Below, in pieces: positions 8,143 through 16,304 of a stretch of DNA of 64,000 nt. Every line of letters starts with the position of its first letter. Position 1 is the first letter of the stretch. The stretch is from Janthinobacterium sp. LM6 (GTDB lineage Bacteria > Pseudomonadota > Gammaproteobacteria > Burkholderiales > Burkholderiaceae_D), in NCBI RefSeq assembly GCF_002002885.1, contig NZ_CP019510.1, forward strand, positions 3,224,001-3,288,000. Direction: 5' to 3'. A program made the translations under genes and the position numbers. The notes beneath the pieces were generated by a model that was given only the letters and a program-made list of their open reading frames with translations, did not search any database and had not been told where the DNA came from.

Positions 8143-8144
8143 TT

Positions 8145-9254
8145 TCAGGCGGCGGCCATCATGCCGAGACGTTGCGCCATATACGCCGGTTCGCTGGTCA
8201 GCCTGGCCGTACTGCCTTCCACCAGATACGAGCAGTACCGTCTCCGCTCGGCGCTGCCGCCGCGTCGTTCCATCAGCTCGCCCAGCATGGCGACGGCGTC
8301 GGCGGCCATCTTTTGCACGGGCTGGCGCAGGGTGGTGATGTCGTAGCTGAGCCAGCCGGACGCTTCCAGCGCGTCGAAGCCGGCCACCGACATTTGCAGC
8401 GGCACCTGGATGCCCATCTGGTGGCGCGCCGTGTCCAGGCAGCCGATGGCCATGATGTCGTTGCCGCAAATGACGGCGTCCGGCACGCGGCCCAGGCGGT
8501 CGATGACCTTGCGCAAACCCCGTCCGCCGCTGGCGTAGTCGTAGTTGCCGCTGACGACGATGGGCGCGGGCAAGCCCAGGGTCAGCAAACGGTCCAGCAT
8601 GCCGGCCTTGCGTTCCTGCGCCACGGCCGAATCGCCGGGGCCGTCGATGATGGCGAACTGGCGGTGGCCCGCTTCGGCCAGGCGCGAGACGAGCAGGCGC
8701 GCCGCTTCGCCCTGGTCGCACAGCACGGCATGCACGGCGTGTTCGCGCGGGCTGCGGTTGAACAGCACCAGGGGCACGTCGCGCCGGCCGAATTCGGCCA
8801 TCTGCTCATCCGACAGGGAGGCGGCCACGACGGCGCCGTCGACCTGGTATTGCCACACATCGCTCAAGACCTTGCCGATGTCCGCTTCGCGCTCCAGGGT
8901 AAACAATAGAAGGCGCTTGCCCTGGCGGGCGATGTGCTGGCTCAGGTCGGACAATACTTGCGGATAGTACAGATTGGCCAGGTTGGAAATGATCACGGCC
9001 ACCAGATTCGAGCGGCGCGTGATCAGGCTGCGCGCGGCCGCGTTGGGGATGTAGTCGAGGCTGATGGCCGCCTGCATGACCTTGGCGTGGGTGGCTGGCG
9101 AGATGCTGGCGCCCGGCTTGAAGCAGCGCGACACGGCCGATTGCGACACGCCGGCCAGCAAGGCCACGTCATACGAGGTCACGCGCCGTCCGGCGCCGGG
9201 TACGGCGCGGCTGGCGGTGCCGGGTGTCCGGGCTACAGTATTCTTTTTTCGCAT
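8145..9254 (-). CDS. LacI family transcriptional regulator
   Basis: A 369-residue LacI/GalR-type repressor. After a basic, disordered N-terminus (RKKNTVARTPG...) the helix-turn-helix VTSYDVALLAGVSQSAVSRC is followed by the hinge helix PNAAARSLITRRSNLV and the two-lobed periplasmic-binding-protein-like sensor domain (VAVIISNLANLYYPQVL, DAVICGNDIMAIG, VAGFDALEASGWL). This family represses sugar or nucleoside catabolic genes and is released by a ligand. No sugar operon is adjacent, so its target is unknown. The ATG at 9254 is used; a longer start at 9335 would add a leader with no conserved residues. Confidence 0.9.
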   Translation of the reverse strand: MRKKNTVARTPGTASRAVPGAGRRVTSYDVALLAGVSQSAVSRCFKPGASISPATHAKVMQAAISLDYIPNAAARSLITRRSNLVAVIISNLANLYYPQVLSDLSQHIARQGKRLLLFTLEREADIGKVLSDVWQYQVDGAVVAASLSDEQMAEFGRRDVPLVLFNRSPREHAVHAVLCDQGEAARLLVSRLAEAGHRQFAIIDGPGDSAVAQERKAGMLDRLLTLGLPAPIVVSGNYDYASGGRGLRKVIDRLGRVPDAVICGNDIMAIGCLDTARHQMGIQVPLQMSVAGFDALEASGWLSYDITTLRQPVQKMAADAVAMLGELMERRGGSAERRRYCSYLVEGSTARLTSEPAYMAQRLGMMAAA

Positions 9255-9421
9255 ATTGGTCTGGCAAGCAACCTGTCTCAAAGTATTCCTGCAGGCCCGG
9301 CCGCTTGTGGCTGCCTGGGCGGGCAGAATGAGCATAGCGCAAAAGATTGCCGCATGGCAAGACTGTTTTCTTGTTCATGTTGCAAAAAATATGACTGAAT
9401 GGCAAGTGGTATGCTTGCTCC

Positions 9422-11560
9422 TCAATCGGCGCTGTCGCAGGGGCCGCTGCCATACGGGCTGAGGCGTCCCGGCGGGTCCACGCGGCGCGCGCTGAAATCG
9501 CTGGCCAGCGTGGGTAATGGAAAATCTGCCGTGGCGCTCGCCTCCGTGCCGCTGACGGTGCCGCGCACGGTCAGGGCCACGTGCACCCAGGAACCATAAT
9601 TGCGCGGATAGCTGACGGTGACGGTGGCCATGCCCAGCGCGTCGCTCAGGCCGCTGGCGCTGACGGTCAGGGGGATGCCCGGGTCGAGCACGCCATTGCC
9701 GTTGCGGTCGTAGGCGGCGTCAAAGATGCCGTTGCGCAAGACGTCTTCATTGGCGCAGCTGTAGAGGGGCAGGGCCAGGCGCCAGACGCCCGTGTCGGGG
9801 AATTCGGGCTTGTCCGCCTGCCACACGTAAGACCCCTTGGCATAGCGGCTGGGCCAGGCGGCGGCCGTGATGGCGACGCCCGGCACGGCATTGCCGGCGC
9901 TGTCGGACACGAACACGGCAAAGTCCTTCTGCAGCACGCCGGCCGAATATTCGCGCAGCAGGCTGCCCGTGCCCAGCTTGATCGACAGCGCTTGCCGCGC
10001 CACCGTCAGGCGCACGAGCGCCGTGGCCGCCGCTTGCGGCGCGCCTTCGATGCGTGCCTGGATCAGCACGCCGTCGCGCCCGCTGTCGGCCGGCCCCGCC
10101 ACATACACGGCGCGCGCCAGGCCATCGCTGCCCGTCAGCACCCGGCCCGCCTGCCGCAGGTAGCCGCCGCTGGGGTCGCTCAAGATGGAAAACAGCACGG
10201 GCGCGTTCTTGACCAGGTTGTTCGCCGCGCCATCGCGCACCACGGCGCTGATTGTGCTGATACTTGTGCTGACGTTGTCGGCCGAGGCCGCCGAAGTGGT
10301 CGTATTGGCGCGCAGCACGGCCGGCTCCGCCTGCACGGCCAGCTTGCTGGCGCCGCTCAATGGCGCGACGAATTCCAGCCGCGTCTGTGCCGTGGGTCCG
10401 CCCGCCACGGCGGCCGTGAGGGTGGCCACGCCCGCGTTGGCCGATTGCACATAGCTGCGCGGCAAGTTGCCATTGCTGAAAATCAAACTGGCAGGCAAGG
10501 CCTGGCTGCAGGCGCTGTCGCTGAACAGGCTGCCGCGCGAGGTCGACAGGCTGGCGCTGCCCGCTTGCGGCACGCCCGCCTTGTCATAGCGCGCGTCGAT
10601 GGGCTGGCACGCCAGGGTCGCCACTTCCGCCAGCACGTCCGCGCCGCTGGCGTCCTGGCCCACGGCCGGACTCAGGCGCAGGTCGCTGCCGGCCACGGCA
10701 TACGCTTGCGTGGCGGCGGTGCCCAGCGCGCTGACGGACACGGCATCCTTGCCCAGGCTGCCAGCCGTCAGGCGCAGCACCAGCTGGCCTTGCGCATTGC
10801 TGAGCGCCGCGCCCCCATCCTTGACACGCACGCCGTTGCCGGTGCCCGTGCTGTAGGCGATGGCGGCGCCGGCCACGGGTTTGCGCGCCGAGTCGCGCAC
10901 GGTGACGGTGAGGTCGGCGCCCTGGCCCAGCATCAGGGCGGCCGGCCCCAGCACTTCCACGCTGCTGCCGGTCACCGCTACCGTGCCCTTGCCGCTGCGC
11001 GCGCCGACAGTCGCCGTTACGGTGATGCTGCGGTTGCTGTTGGCGCCGCCGGTCCCCAGCAGGGCGCGCGCCTGGCCGTTCTTGTCCGTCACGGCATCGA
11101 CGCTGCCGAGGATGCCGGAATCGGCGGCAAAGGAAATCTTTGCGTTTGGCAAGGCGAGGTTGGCGCCATCCTTGACGAGGGCCGTGACGGCCACCTCGCT
11201 GCCGGCCAATCCCGCCGAGGCCAGTTCCGTGCTGGAAAAGACCAGGTTGACGGCGCTGGCCAGGCTGGCCGGCTCGGGCGGCGTGACGGGCGGAATCACG
11301 GGTGGCGTCACGGGCGGGGTGACTGGCGGCTTCACGGGCGGCACGGTGGGCGGCGGGCTGCCGCCGCAGCCTGCCGTGCTGTGCAGCGAGCAGCCGGCGC
11401 CGGCCTGGGTATCGGCCGAACCGCCGCCGCAGCCGGCCAGGGAAACGAGGAAGGTCGCCAGCACGGTAGCAGGCAGCAAAGCAGCGGGCAGGTGGCGCGG
11501 GCGGCGCAGCGGGGTGAGGGGCACGATGGGTCTCCGGAAGCTTGTTGAGTTGCTCGGCAT
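9422..11560 (-). CDS. Outer-membrane-type lipoprotein with Ig-like (Big_1/invasin-type) domains
   Basis: A 712-residue secreted lipoprotein. A hydrophobic signal sequence ends in the lipobox LAGC (cysteine near residue 44). Then comes a Cys/Gly-rich stretch and a proline spacer of PPVT/PPVI units (residues about 70-97), then several beta-sandwich Ig-like modules with repeated motifs of the type VKDGAN-A-LPNAKISF, DKNGQA, and VRDSARKPVAGAAIAYS, typical of bacterial Big_1/invasin domains. It is probably anchored to the outer membrane and may serve adhesion or surface interaction. A TTG one codon upstream exists; the ATG at 11560 is preferred. The large plus-strand open frame over the same DNA is a shadow of high third-position GC. 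Confidence 0.85.
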   Translation of the reverse strand: MPSNSTSFRRPIVPLTPLRRPRHLPAALLPATVLATFLVSLAGCGGGSADTQAGAGCSLHSTAGCGGSPPPTVPPVKPPVTPPVTPPVIPPVTPPEPASLASAVNLVFSSTELASAGLAGSEVAVTALVKDGANLALPNAKISFAADSGILGSVDAVTDKNGQARALLGTGGANSNRSITVTATVGARSGKGTVAVTGSSVEVLGPAALMLGQGADLTVTVRDSARKPVAGAAIAYSTGTGNGVRVKDGGAALSNAQGQLVLRLTAGSLGKDAVSVSALGTAATQAYAVAGSDLRLSPAVGQDASGADVLAEVATLACQPIDARYDKAGVPQAGSASLSTSRGSLFSDSACSQALPASLIFSNGNLPRSYVQSANAGVATLTAAVAGGPTAQTRLEFVAPLSGASKLAVQAEPAVLRANTTTSAASADNVSTSISTISAVVRDGAANNLVKNAPVLFSILSDPSGGYLRQAGRVLTGSDGLARAVYVAGPADSGRDGVLIQARIEGAPQAAATALVRLTVARQALSIKLGTGSLLREYSAGVLQKDFAVFVSDSAGNAVPGVAITAAAWPSRYAKGSYVWQADKPEFPDTGVWRLALPLYSCANEDVLRNGIFDAAYDRNGNGVLDPGIPLTVSASGLSDALGMATVTVSYPRNYGSWVHVALTVRGTVSGTEASATADFPLPTLASDFSARRVDPPGRLSPYGSGPCDSAD
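11279..11350. repeat. Tandem 12-bp-type repeats encoding a PPVT proline spacer
   Basis: Imperfect tandem units of GGCGTGACGGGC type (reading plus strand) encode PPVT/PPVI/PPVK on the minus strand, giving a rigid spacer between the lipid anchor and the first Ig-like domain. Unit number could vary by slippage; this is inference. Confidence 0.6.
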
Positions 11561-11703
11561 CAATTTCCCAAGAGTAGCTTTTGCGCGCGGCGGCTACTTG
11601 ATGCAAAGCAAGCTTATGCTGTTGACCTCGTCGAACGGGTTTTGCTGGTGCAATAGCCTGCCTTCTGATAACATAACGCCCCTTTATTCAGGGAAGGGTC
11701 GAC

Positions 11704-12954
11704 ATGGCCAATGCTTGCGGCGTCGATTTCGGCACGTCAAATTCCACGGTAGGCTGGGCACGTCCCGGGCAGAGCACCATGCTCGGCCTGGAAGATGGCA
11801 AGACGACCTTACCGTCCGTCGTCTTCTTCAATGCGGAAGACGAGGAAGTCAGTTTTGGCCGCGCGGCGCTGGCCGGCTATCTGGCCGGTTACGAGGGGCG
11901 CTTGATGCGCTCGCTGAAAAGCTTGCTGGGCACGAGCCTCATCGATGGCCAGACGGAAGTGGGCGGCCGCGCCTTGCCGTTCCGCATGTTGCTGGCGCAA
12001 TTCATTGGCGAAGTGAAACGCCGTGCCGAGCAGTCCGCCGGCCGCGAATTCTCGTCCGCCGTGTTCGGCCGTCCCGTCTTCTTTATCGACGACAATGCGC
12101 AAGCCGACCAGCTGGCGCAAGACACGCTGGCCGAAGTGGCGCGCTCCGTCGGTTTCAAGGACGTCGCCTTCCAGTTCGAGCCGATTGCCGCGGCGTTCGA
12201 CTACGAGTCGCAAATCGACAAGGAAGAACTGGTGCTGATCGCCGACATCGGCGGCGGTACGTCCGACTTTTCGCTGGTGCGCCTGTCGCCGGAACGGGCA
12301 AAGAAAACCGAGCGGCGCGACGACATCCTCGCCACCGGCGGCGTGCACATCGGCGGCACGGATTTCGATAAATACCTGAGCCTGTCTTCCGTCATGCCCT
12401 TGCTGGGCTACGGCAGCCGCCTGCATAACAATAGCGAAGTACCGTCCAGCTATTATTTCAACCTGGCGACCTGGCACACGATCAACCTGGCGTACACGAA
12501 AAAGATCTGGGTGCAGCTGGCCGACGTGTGCCGCGATGCGCGTGAGCAAGACAAGATGGGGCGCCTGCAAAAGCTGATCGACGAGCGCGCCGGCCACTGG
12601 CTGGCCATGAAAGTCGAAGAGGGCAAGATTGCCCTGTCCGACGCGGCCGAAGTGCAGCTGGAACTGGACCGTTTGTCGCCCGCGCAAAGTCTGTTGCTCA
12701 AACGCACGCAGTTCGACGAGGCCATCGGCCACCTGTGCGGTTCCGTGGAAGAAACCGTGCTGCGCTTGCTGCGCGACGCGGGCGTGGCGCCGGAAGCCGT
12801 CGACACCGTGTTCTTCACGGGCGGTTCGAGCGGCGTGCGCTTGCTGCGCGAAAAGATCGCAGCCCTGGTGCCGGCCGCGCGCAAGGTCGAGGGCGATCTG
12901 TTCGGCAGTATCGGTGCGGGACTCGCGCTGGACGCCGTGCGCAAGTTCGGCTGA
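11704..12954 (+). CDS. yegD: Hsp70-family chaperone, YegD type
   Basis: A 416-residue actin-like ATPase of the Hsp70 superfamily that lacks the usual C-terminal peptide-binding domain, as YegD proteins do. Nucleotide-binding elements are visible: phosphate-1 GVDFGTSNSTVG at the N-terminus, phosphate-2 ADIGGGTSDFSLV, and the adenosine motif FTGGSSGVRLL near the C-terminus. YegD is an Hsp70 relative whose client and cochaperones are poorly known; no dnaJ or grpE gene is adjacent. The start follows GGGAAGGGTCGAC. An imperfect inverted repeat follows the stop codon. Confidence 0.9.
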   Translation: MANACGVDFGTSNSTVGWARPGQSTMLGLEDGKTTLPSVVFFNAEDEEVSFGRAALAGYLAGYEGRLMRSLKSLLGTSLIDGQTEVGGRALPFRMLLAQFIGEVKRRAEQSAGREFSSAVFGRPVFFIDDNAQADQLAQDTLAEVARSVGFKDVAFQFEPIAAAFDYESQIDKEELVLIADIGGGTSDFSLVRLSPERAKKTERRDDILATGGVHIGGTDFDKYLSLSSVMPLLGYGSRLHNNSEVPSSYYFNLATWHTINLAYTKKIWVQLADVCRDAREQDKMGRLQKLIDERAGHWLAMKVEEGKIALSDAAEVQLELDRLSPAQSLLLKRTQFDEAIGHLCGSVEETVLRLLRDAGVAPEAVDTVFFTGGSSGVRLLREKIAALVPAARKVEGDLFGSIGAGLALDAVRKFG

Positions 12955-12955
12955 T

Positions 12956-13034
12956 AAAATGTGCATGGCGGCGTTGCCGCGTCTTGCCGTACTAGTGTAC
13001 TGTCTGCGACGCGGCGCCTTGCCCTGCGCATTTT
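12956..13034. repeat. Long imperfect palindrome, REP/BIME-like or terminator
   Basis: AAAATGTGCA at 12956-12965 faces TGCGCATTTT at 13025-13034, and GCCGCGTC at 12976-12983 faces GACGCGGC at 13008-13015, with a GTACTAGTGTAC centre. It fills the gap between yegD and the exonuclease gene. Repeats with a GTAC-centred core are common in related genomes as dispersed elements; a similar core occurs at 31812-31853 in this window. It may also act as a terminator for yegD. Confidence 0.55.
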
Positions 13035-13073
13035 ATCGATACATCCACTGTTGCACCCACGAAAGAGCGCCCC

Positions 13074-13703
13074 ATGAATGTGTTTGACAAACCGATCGTC
13101 ATGATCGACTTCGAGACGACCGGTTTATCTCCCGACATGGGCGACCGCATCACGGAAGTGGCGGCGCTGCGCATCGAGGGCGGGCAGATCACGGACCGCT
13201 ATGTGACCTTGATCAACTGCAATGCGCGCATCCCCTCGTTCATCACGGGCTTGACGGGCATCACGCAGGCGATGGTGGACAAGGCGCCGCCCGTGGCCGA
13301 GGTAGTGCCGCAGCTGCTGGATTTTATCGGCAGCGATGCCTTGTCGGCGCACAATGCCAGCTTCGATGAAAAATTCCTGCGCGCGGAAAGCGCCAGGCTG
13401 AACCTGACACCTGCGCACCAGTCGCTCGTGTGTTCCCTGAAACTGTCGCGCCGCGTGTTTCCCGGCATGGCCAGCTACAAGCTGGGGCTGCTGTCCAGCC
13501 AGCTGGGCATCGCCTTCAAGAGTGCCGCCCACAGGGCCGAATCCGATGCGGAAGTGGCGGCGCAAGTGCTGATCCATATCGGCCGCCATTTGCGCAGCAG
13601 CTATGGCATCGCCGACGTCGACGCGGACTTGCTGGTCTCGCTGAACAAGCTGGCCGCCGCCAAGGTGCCGCAATTCCTGCAAAAACACCCATCACGCCGC
13701 TGA
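13074..13703 (+). CDS. DnaQ-like DEDDh 3'-5' exonuclease
   Basis: A 209-residue exonuclease of the DnaQ / polymerase III epsilon family. The four acidic residues and histidine of the DEDDh type are visible: IDFETTG (Asp12, Glu14), the HNASFD motif in the middle, and HRAESDAE near residue 157. It lacks the C-terminal tail of replicative epsilon subunits, so it is likely an accessory exonuclease or part of a repair or RNA-trimming pathway. The ATG start follows GAAAGAGCGCCCC. It stands alone between two inverted repeats. Confidence 0.88.
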   Translation: MNVFDKPIVMIDFETTGLSPDMGDRITEVAALRIEGGQITDRYVTLINCNARIPSFITGLTGITQAMVDKAPPVAEVVPQLLDFIGSDALSAHNASFDEKFLRAESARLNLTPAHQSLVCSLKLSRRVFPGMASYKLGLLSSQLGIAFKSAAHRAESDAEVAAQVLIHIGRHLRSSYGIADVDADLLVSLNKLAAAKVPQFLQKHPSRR

Positions 13704-13719
13704 TCGCCATGCCTGCCTA

Positions 13720-13768
13720 AGCGGGCTCATCAAAACGATATAATTTTGTTATTTCGTTTGAGCCTGCT
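13720..13768. repeat. Imperfect hairpin after the exonuclease gene
   Basis: AGCGGGCTCA faces TGAGCCTGCT with further pairing of AAACGA and TCGTTT, giving a stem of about 15 bp with one mismatch and a 2-base bulge around an AT-rich loop. There is no T-run after it, so it may be a weak terminator or a structured 5' leader of the Sel1 gene. Confidence 0.4.
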
Positions 13769-13809
13769 CAAGTCCTTCCCCCGCATCGAATTTAAAATTT
13801 AAGCAACAC

Positions 13810-15267
13810 ATGATTTCGCCGCCCTGGGCCGCCGTTTTGCGCGTGCTGCCAGCAAGCGCAATGTGGATGGGGGCGCACATGGACAAGCACCATACTGCCA
13901 GAGATAGCCACGAGGCGTATATCTGGTTCCGCACGGCTGCCGAGCAGGGCAATGCCTACGCCCAGTTCAATCTGGGCTTGATGTACAAGAAGGGCGAAGG
14001 CGTGGCGCAGGACGATGCGCGCGCCTTTGTCTGGCTACGGCTGGCCGCGCTGCAAGGGCTGGCGTTCGCGCAAAACCATCTGGGCGCCCTGTATTACCAC
14101 GGCCGCGGCGTGGCGCAGAGCGACGAGGACGCCGTGCTGTGGTTTCGCCGCGCGGCCGCGCAGGGCGATGCCTCGGCCCAGCAAAACCTGGGACAGATGT
14201 ACCGCAAGGGACGCGGCGTGCTGCAGAGCGACGAACTGGCCCTGGCGTGGTTTTACCGCGCCTCCGAACAGGGCGTGGCCAGCGCGCAATCGCTGCTGGG
14301 CGAAGCCTATGCGCAAGGGCTGGGCGCGAAAAAGAACGATGCGCTGGCCCTGGCCTGGTTCCGCAAGGCCGCCTTGCAGGGCGATGCGCAGGCGCAGCTG
14401 AACCTGGGGCTCGTCTACAAGCGGGGCCAGGGCGTGGCGCAAAGCGATACGCAGGCGCTGGCCTGGTTCCGCCAGGCCGCTGCCCAGGGCCTGGCCGTGG
14501 CGCAGCGGCAACTTGGCGTGGCGTATGCGGAAGGCCTGGGCGTGGCGCCCGACCAGCTGCGCGCCTACGCCTGGCTGCAGCGGGCGGCCGAGCAGGATGA
14601 CGCCGACGCCCAGTTCAACCTGGGCCTGATGCTGGCGCGGGGGCAGGGCGTGGACAAGGACGAGGCGCGCGCCGTCGTCTGGTACCGGCGTGCCGCCCTG
14701 CAAGGTCATTGCATGGCGCAATACAATCTGGGCGGCATGTTTGCGGGCGGGCGCGGCGTCGCCCGCGACCTGCGCCAGGCGCTGGACTGGTATGCCAGGG
14801 CGGCGGCCCAGGGCGCGTCGAATGCGCAGTTCAATCTGGGCGTGATGTATGCCAATGGCCAGGGCGTGGAGCGCGACGAGGTGTGCGCCGTGCGCTGGTA
14901 CCGCACGGCGGCCGAGCAGGGCGATGCCAGCGCGCAAAACAACCTGGGCGTCATGTATGCGAGCGGACACGGCGTGCCGCAAGACGATGGCCTGGCCGTG
15001 CAATGGTATGCGCGCGCGGCCGGCCAGGGCCATGCGCTGGCGCAGTACAACCTGGGCGGCATGTACAACAGCGGGCGCGGCGTGGAGAAGGATCCCGTTT
15101 GCGGCTATATGTGGCTGGCGCTGGCGGCCGAGGGCGGCGATAGCGGAGCGGCCAGGGCGCGGGAAGCGGCTGCCGCCAGGCTGGAGCCGGCACAGCTGCA
15201 AGAGGCGCAGCAGCGCATGCGGCAATGGCACCAGGTGCGTTCCCCGCCACGGCCACCGCGCGACTGA
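13810..15267 (+). CDS. Sel1-repeat (TPR-like) protein
   Basis: A 485-residue protein built from about eleven 36-residue Sel1-like repeats (residues about 50-445). Each repeat has the pattern G-A-AQ-NLG-MY--G-GV--D---A--WY--AA-Q. Sel1 repeats form an alpha-alpha solenoid for protein-protein contact and occur in signalling, ER-degradation-like and effector or envelope proteins. No secretion signal is evident; the N-terminal 25 residues are weakly hydrophobic. The ATG at 13879 (MDKHHTARD) with purine-rich GGATGGGGG before it is an equally good start and would remove 23 residues. The repeat DNA is 108-bp periodic but diverged. Partner unknown. Confidence 0.85.
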   Translation: MISPPWAAVLRVLPASAMWMGAHMDKHHTARDSHEAYIWFRTAAEQGNAYAQFNLGLMYKKGEGVAQDDARAFVWLRLAALQGLAFAQNHLGALYYHGRGVAQSDEDAVLWFRRAAAQGDASAQQNLGQMYRKGRGVLQSDELALAWFYRASEQGVASAQSLLGEAYAQGLGAKKNDALALAWFRKAALQGDAQAQLNLGLVYKRGQGVAQSDTQALAWFRQAAAQGLAVAQRQLGVAYAEGLGVAPDQLRAYAWLQRAAEQDDADAQFNLGLMLARGQGVDKDEARAVVWYRRAALQGHCMAQYNLGGMFAGGRGVARDLRQALDWYARAAAQGASNAQFNLGVMYANGQGVERDEVCAVRWYRTAAEQGDASAQNNLGVMYASGHGVPQDDGLAVQWYARAAGQGHALAQYNLGGMYNSGRGVEKDPVCGYMWLALAAEGGDSGAARAREAAAARLEPAQLQEAQQRMRQWHQVRSPPRPPRD

Positions 15268-15357
15268 AGCGTGGGCGCGGACGCGGGCTGCATGCGATAA
15301 TTGCCGGCAGGAATGTCGCGAAGGCGGCGTGGTTTTTGGCACAGCGAAAGGCGGAAC

Positions 15358-15834
15358 ATGGTAAGGCAGGCAGGCGAGGATGCATCCGAGCAAAAAGTCA
15401 TCGACGACATCGCCACGCATGGCTGGCATGGCGTGCATATCAGTGCCGATGAAGAGGGCCCCGGCTATGCCTTCACGATAGGCGCTTGCCACAGCTTTGG
15501 CCAGCCTGAATTTCTCATCATGGGCTTGCCGCGCGCCATGGCCCACCAGATACTCGACGTGGCGCTCGATGCCGCGCGCAGCGGCGCCATCACGGATTTC
15601 ACGGCCACTACGGACGTCTTGCTGGAAGGCCATCAGTGCGCCTTCGTGCGCGTGCCTGTCGAGCAATACCGCAACTACGTCGGCTATGCGCGCTGGTATT
15701 ACCAGGGCGATGATTTTACCGTGTACCAGATCGTCTGGCCGTCGCGTGATGGCTATTTTCCATGGCAGGCGCAAGCCAGTGCGCAGTACGTGGAAAGCCA
15801 GCCCCTGCTGGGACCGGCGCCGCTGGCCGCATGA
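15358..15834 (+). CDS. DUF4262 domain-containing protein
   Basis: A 158-residue protein. The motifs DIATHGWHGVHISADEEGPG and YAFTIGACHSFGQPEFLIMG mark the DUF4262 family: a small cytosolic alpha/beta protein of unknown biochemical function. The ATG at 15358 is chosen for the AAAGGCGG just upstream; longer in-frame starts add a basic stretch without conservation. Its stop codon overlaps the start of the next gene (ATGA at 15831-15834), so the two products are translationally coupled and probably work together. Confidence 0.85.
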   Translation: MVRQAGEDASEQKVIDDIATHGWHGVHISADEEGPGYAFTIGACHSFGQPEFLIMGLPRAMAHQILDVALDAARSGAITDFTATTDVLLEGHQCAFVRVPVEQYRNYVGYARWYYQGDDFTVYQIVWPSRDGYFPWQAQASAQYVESQPLLGPAPLAA

Positions 15835-16259
15835 CGAGAATCGTGACCGGCACGGCTACCCTGTGCGTGTTCGACCCGGCCCTCCTGCGCCACAAGCTCG
15901 ACGATGACTGCGACTGGTGGAGCATTCCCGGTGCGGAGCTGGCGGCCGTGAATGCGGGGCAAGTGGCGTTTTTCAACGTGGGCGGCGACGGCGCGTATGA
16001 CATCGCCTTGCACGCCGAACTTGCCGAGCCGCATGTGGTCGTGCATCTGGCCGTGGTCTCCGGCCGCGTCTTCATCGGCGCCGGGGAAGACGTCACCGGC
16101 GGCGGCCTGGAACCGGACACGGCATATGGTGGCCTGTTCGTGGACGTGCCCGCGGGCAGTTACCGCCTGCAGGCGCGCCGCGATGAGGCACGCATCAGCC
16201 TGGCATTCGTGCCCGATGCCCGCAGCAGCAATGCGTTTGGCGACCTCGTGCGTATTTGA
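15831..16259 (+). CDS. Conserved hypothetical protein coupled to the DUF4262 gene
   Basis: A 142-residue protein of unknown family. The start ATG at 15831 sits in an ATGA overlap with the DUF4262 stop codon. The sequence is beta-rich with LCVFDPALLRHKLDDDCDWW at the N-terminus, then VAFFNVGGDGAYDIALH and a final GLFVDVPAGSYRLQAR, like a small beta-sandwich or immunity-type protein. It has no signal peptide or catalytic motif I recognise. Overlap and similar size suggest a functional pair with DUF4262, for example a toxin-antitoxin-like or sensor partner; this is speculative. Confidence 0.7.
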   Translation: MTRIVTGTATLCVFDPALLRHKLDDDCDWWSIPGAELAAVNAGQVAFFNVGGDGAYDIALHAELAEPHVVVHLAVVSGRVFIGAGEDVTGGGLEPDTAYGGLFVDVPAGSYRLQARRDEARISLAFVPDARSSNAFGDLVRI

Positions 16260-16304
16260 GCGCGCCTGGCTTGGCCCCATCCAGCTTTTGACTCTTGCCC
16301 CTGG

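Noticed and set aside
9581-11548. 655-aa plus-strand frame over the Ig-like lipoprotein
   Set aside because: Shadow: the minus strand has a signal peptide, lipobox and Ig-like repeats.
13890-15210. Sel1 repeat DNA as a CRISPR or satellite array
   Set aside because: The ~108-bp repeats are diverged and in frame with a protein repeat; no short exact repeats with unique spacers.
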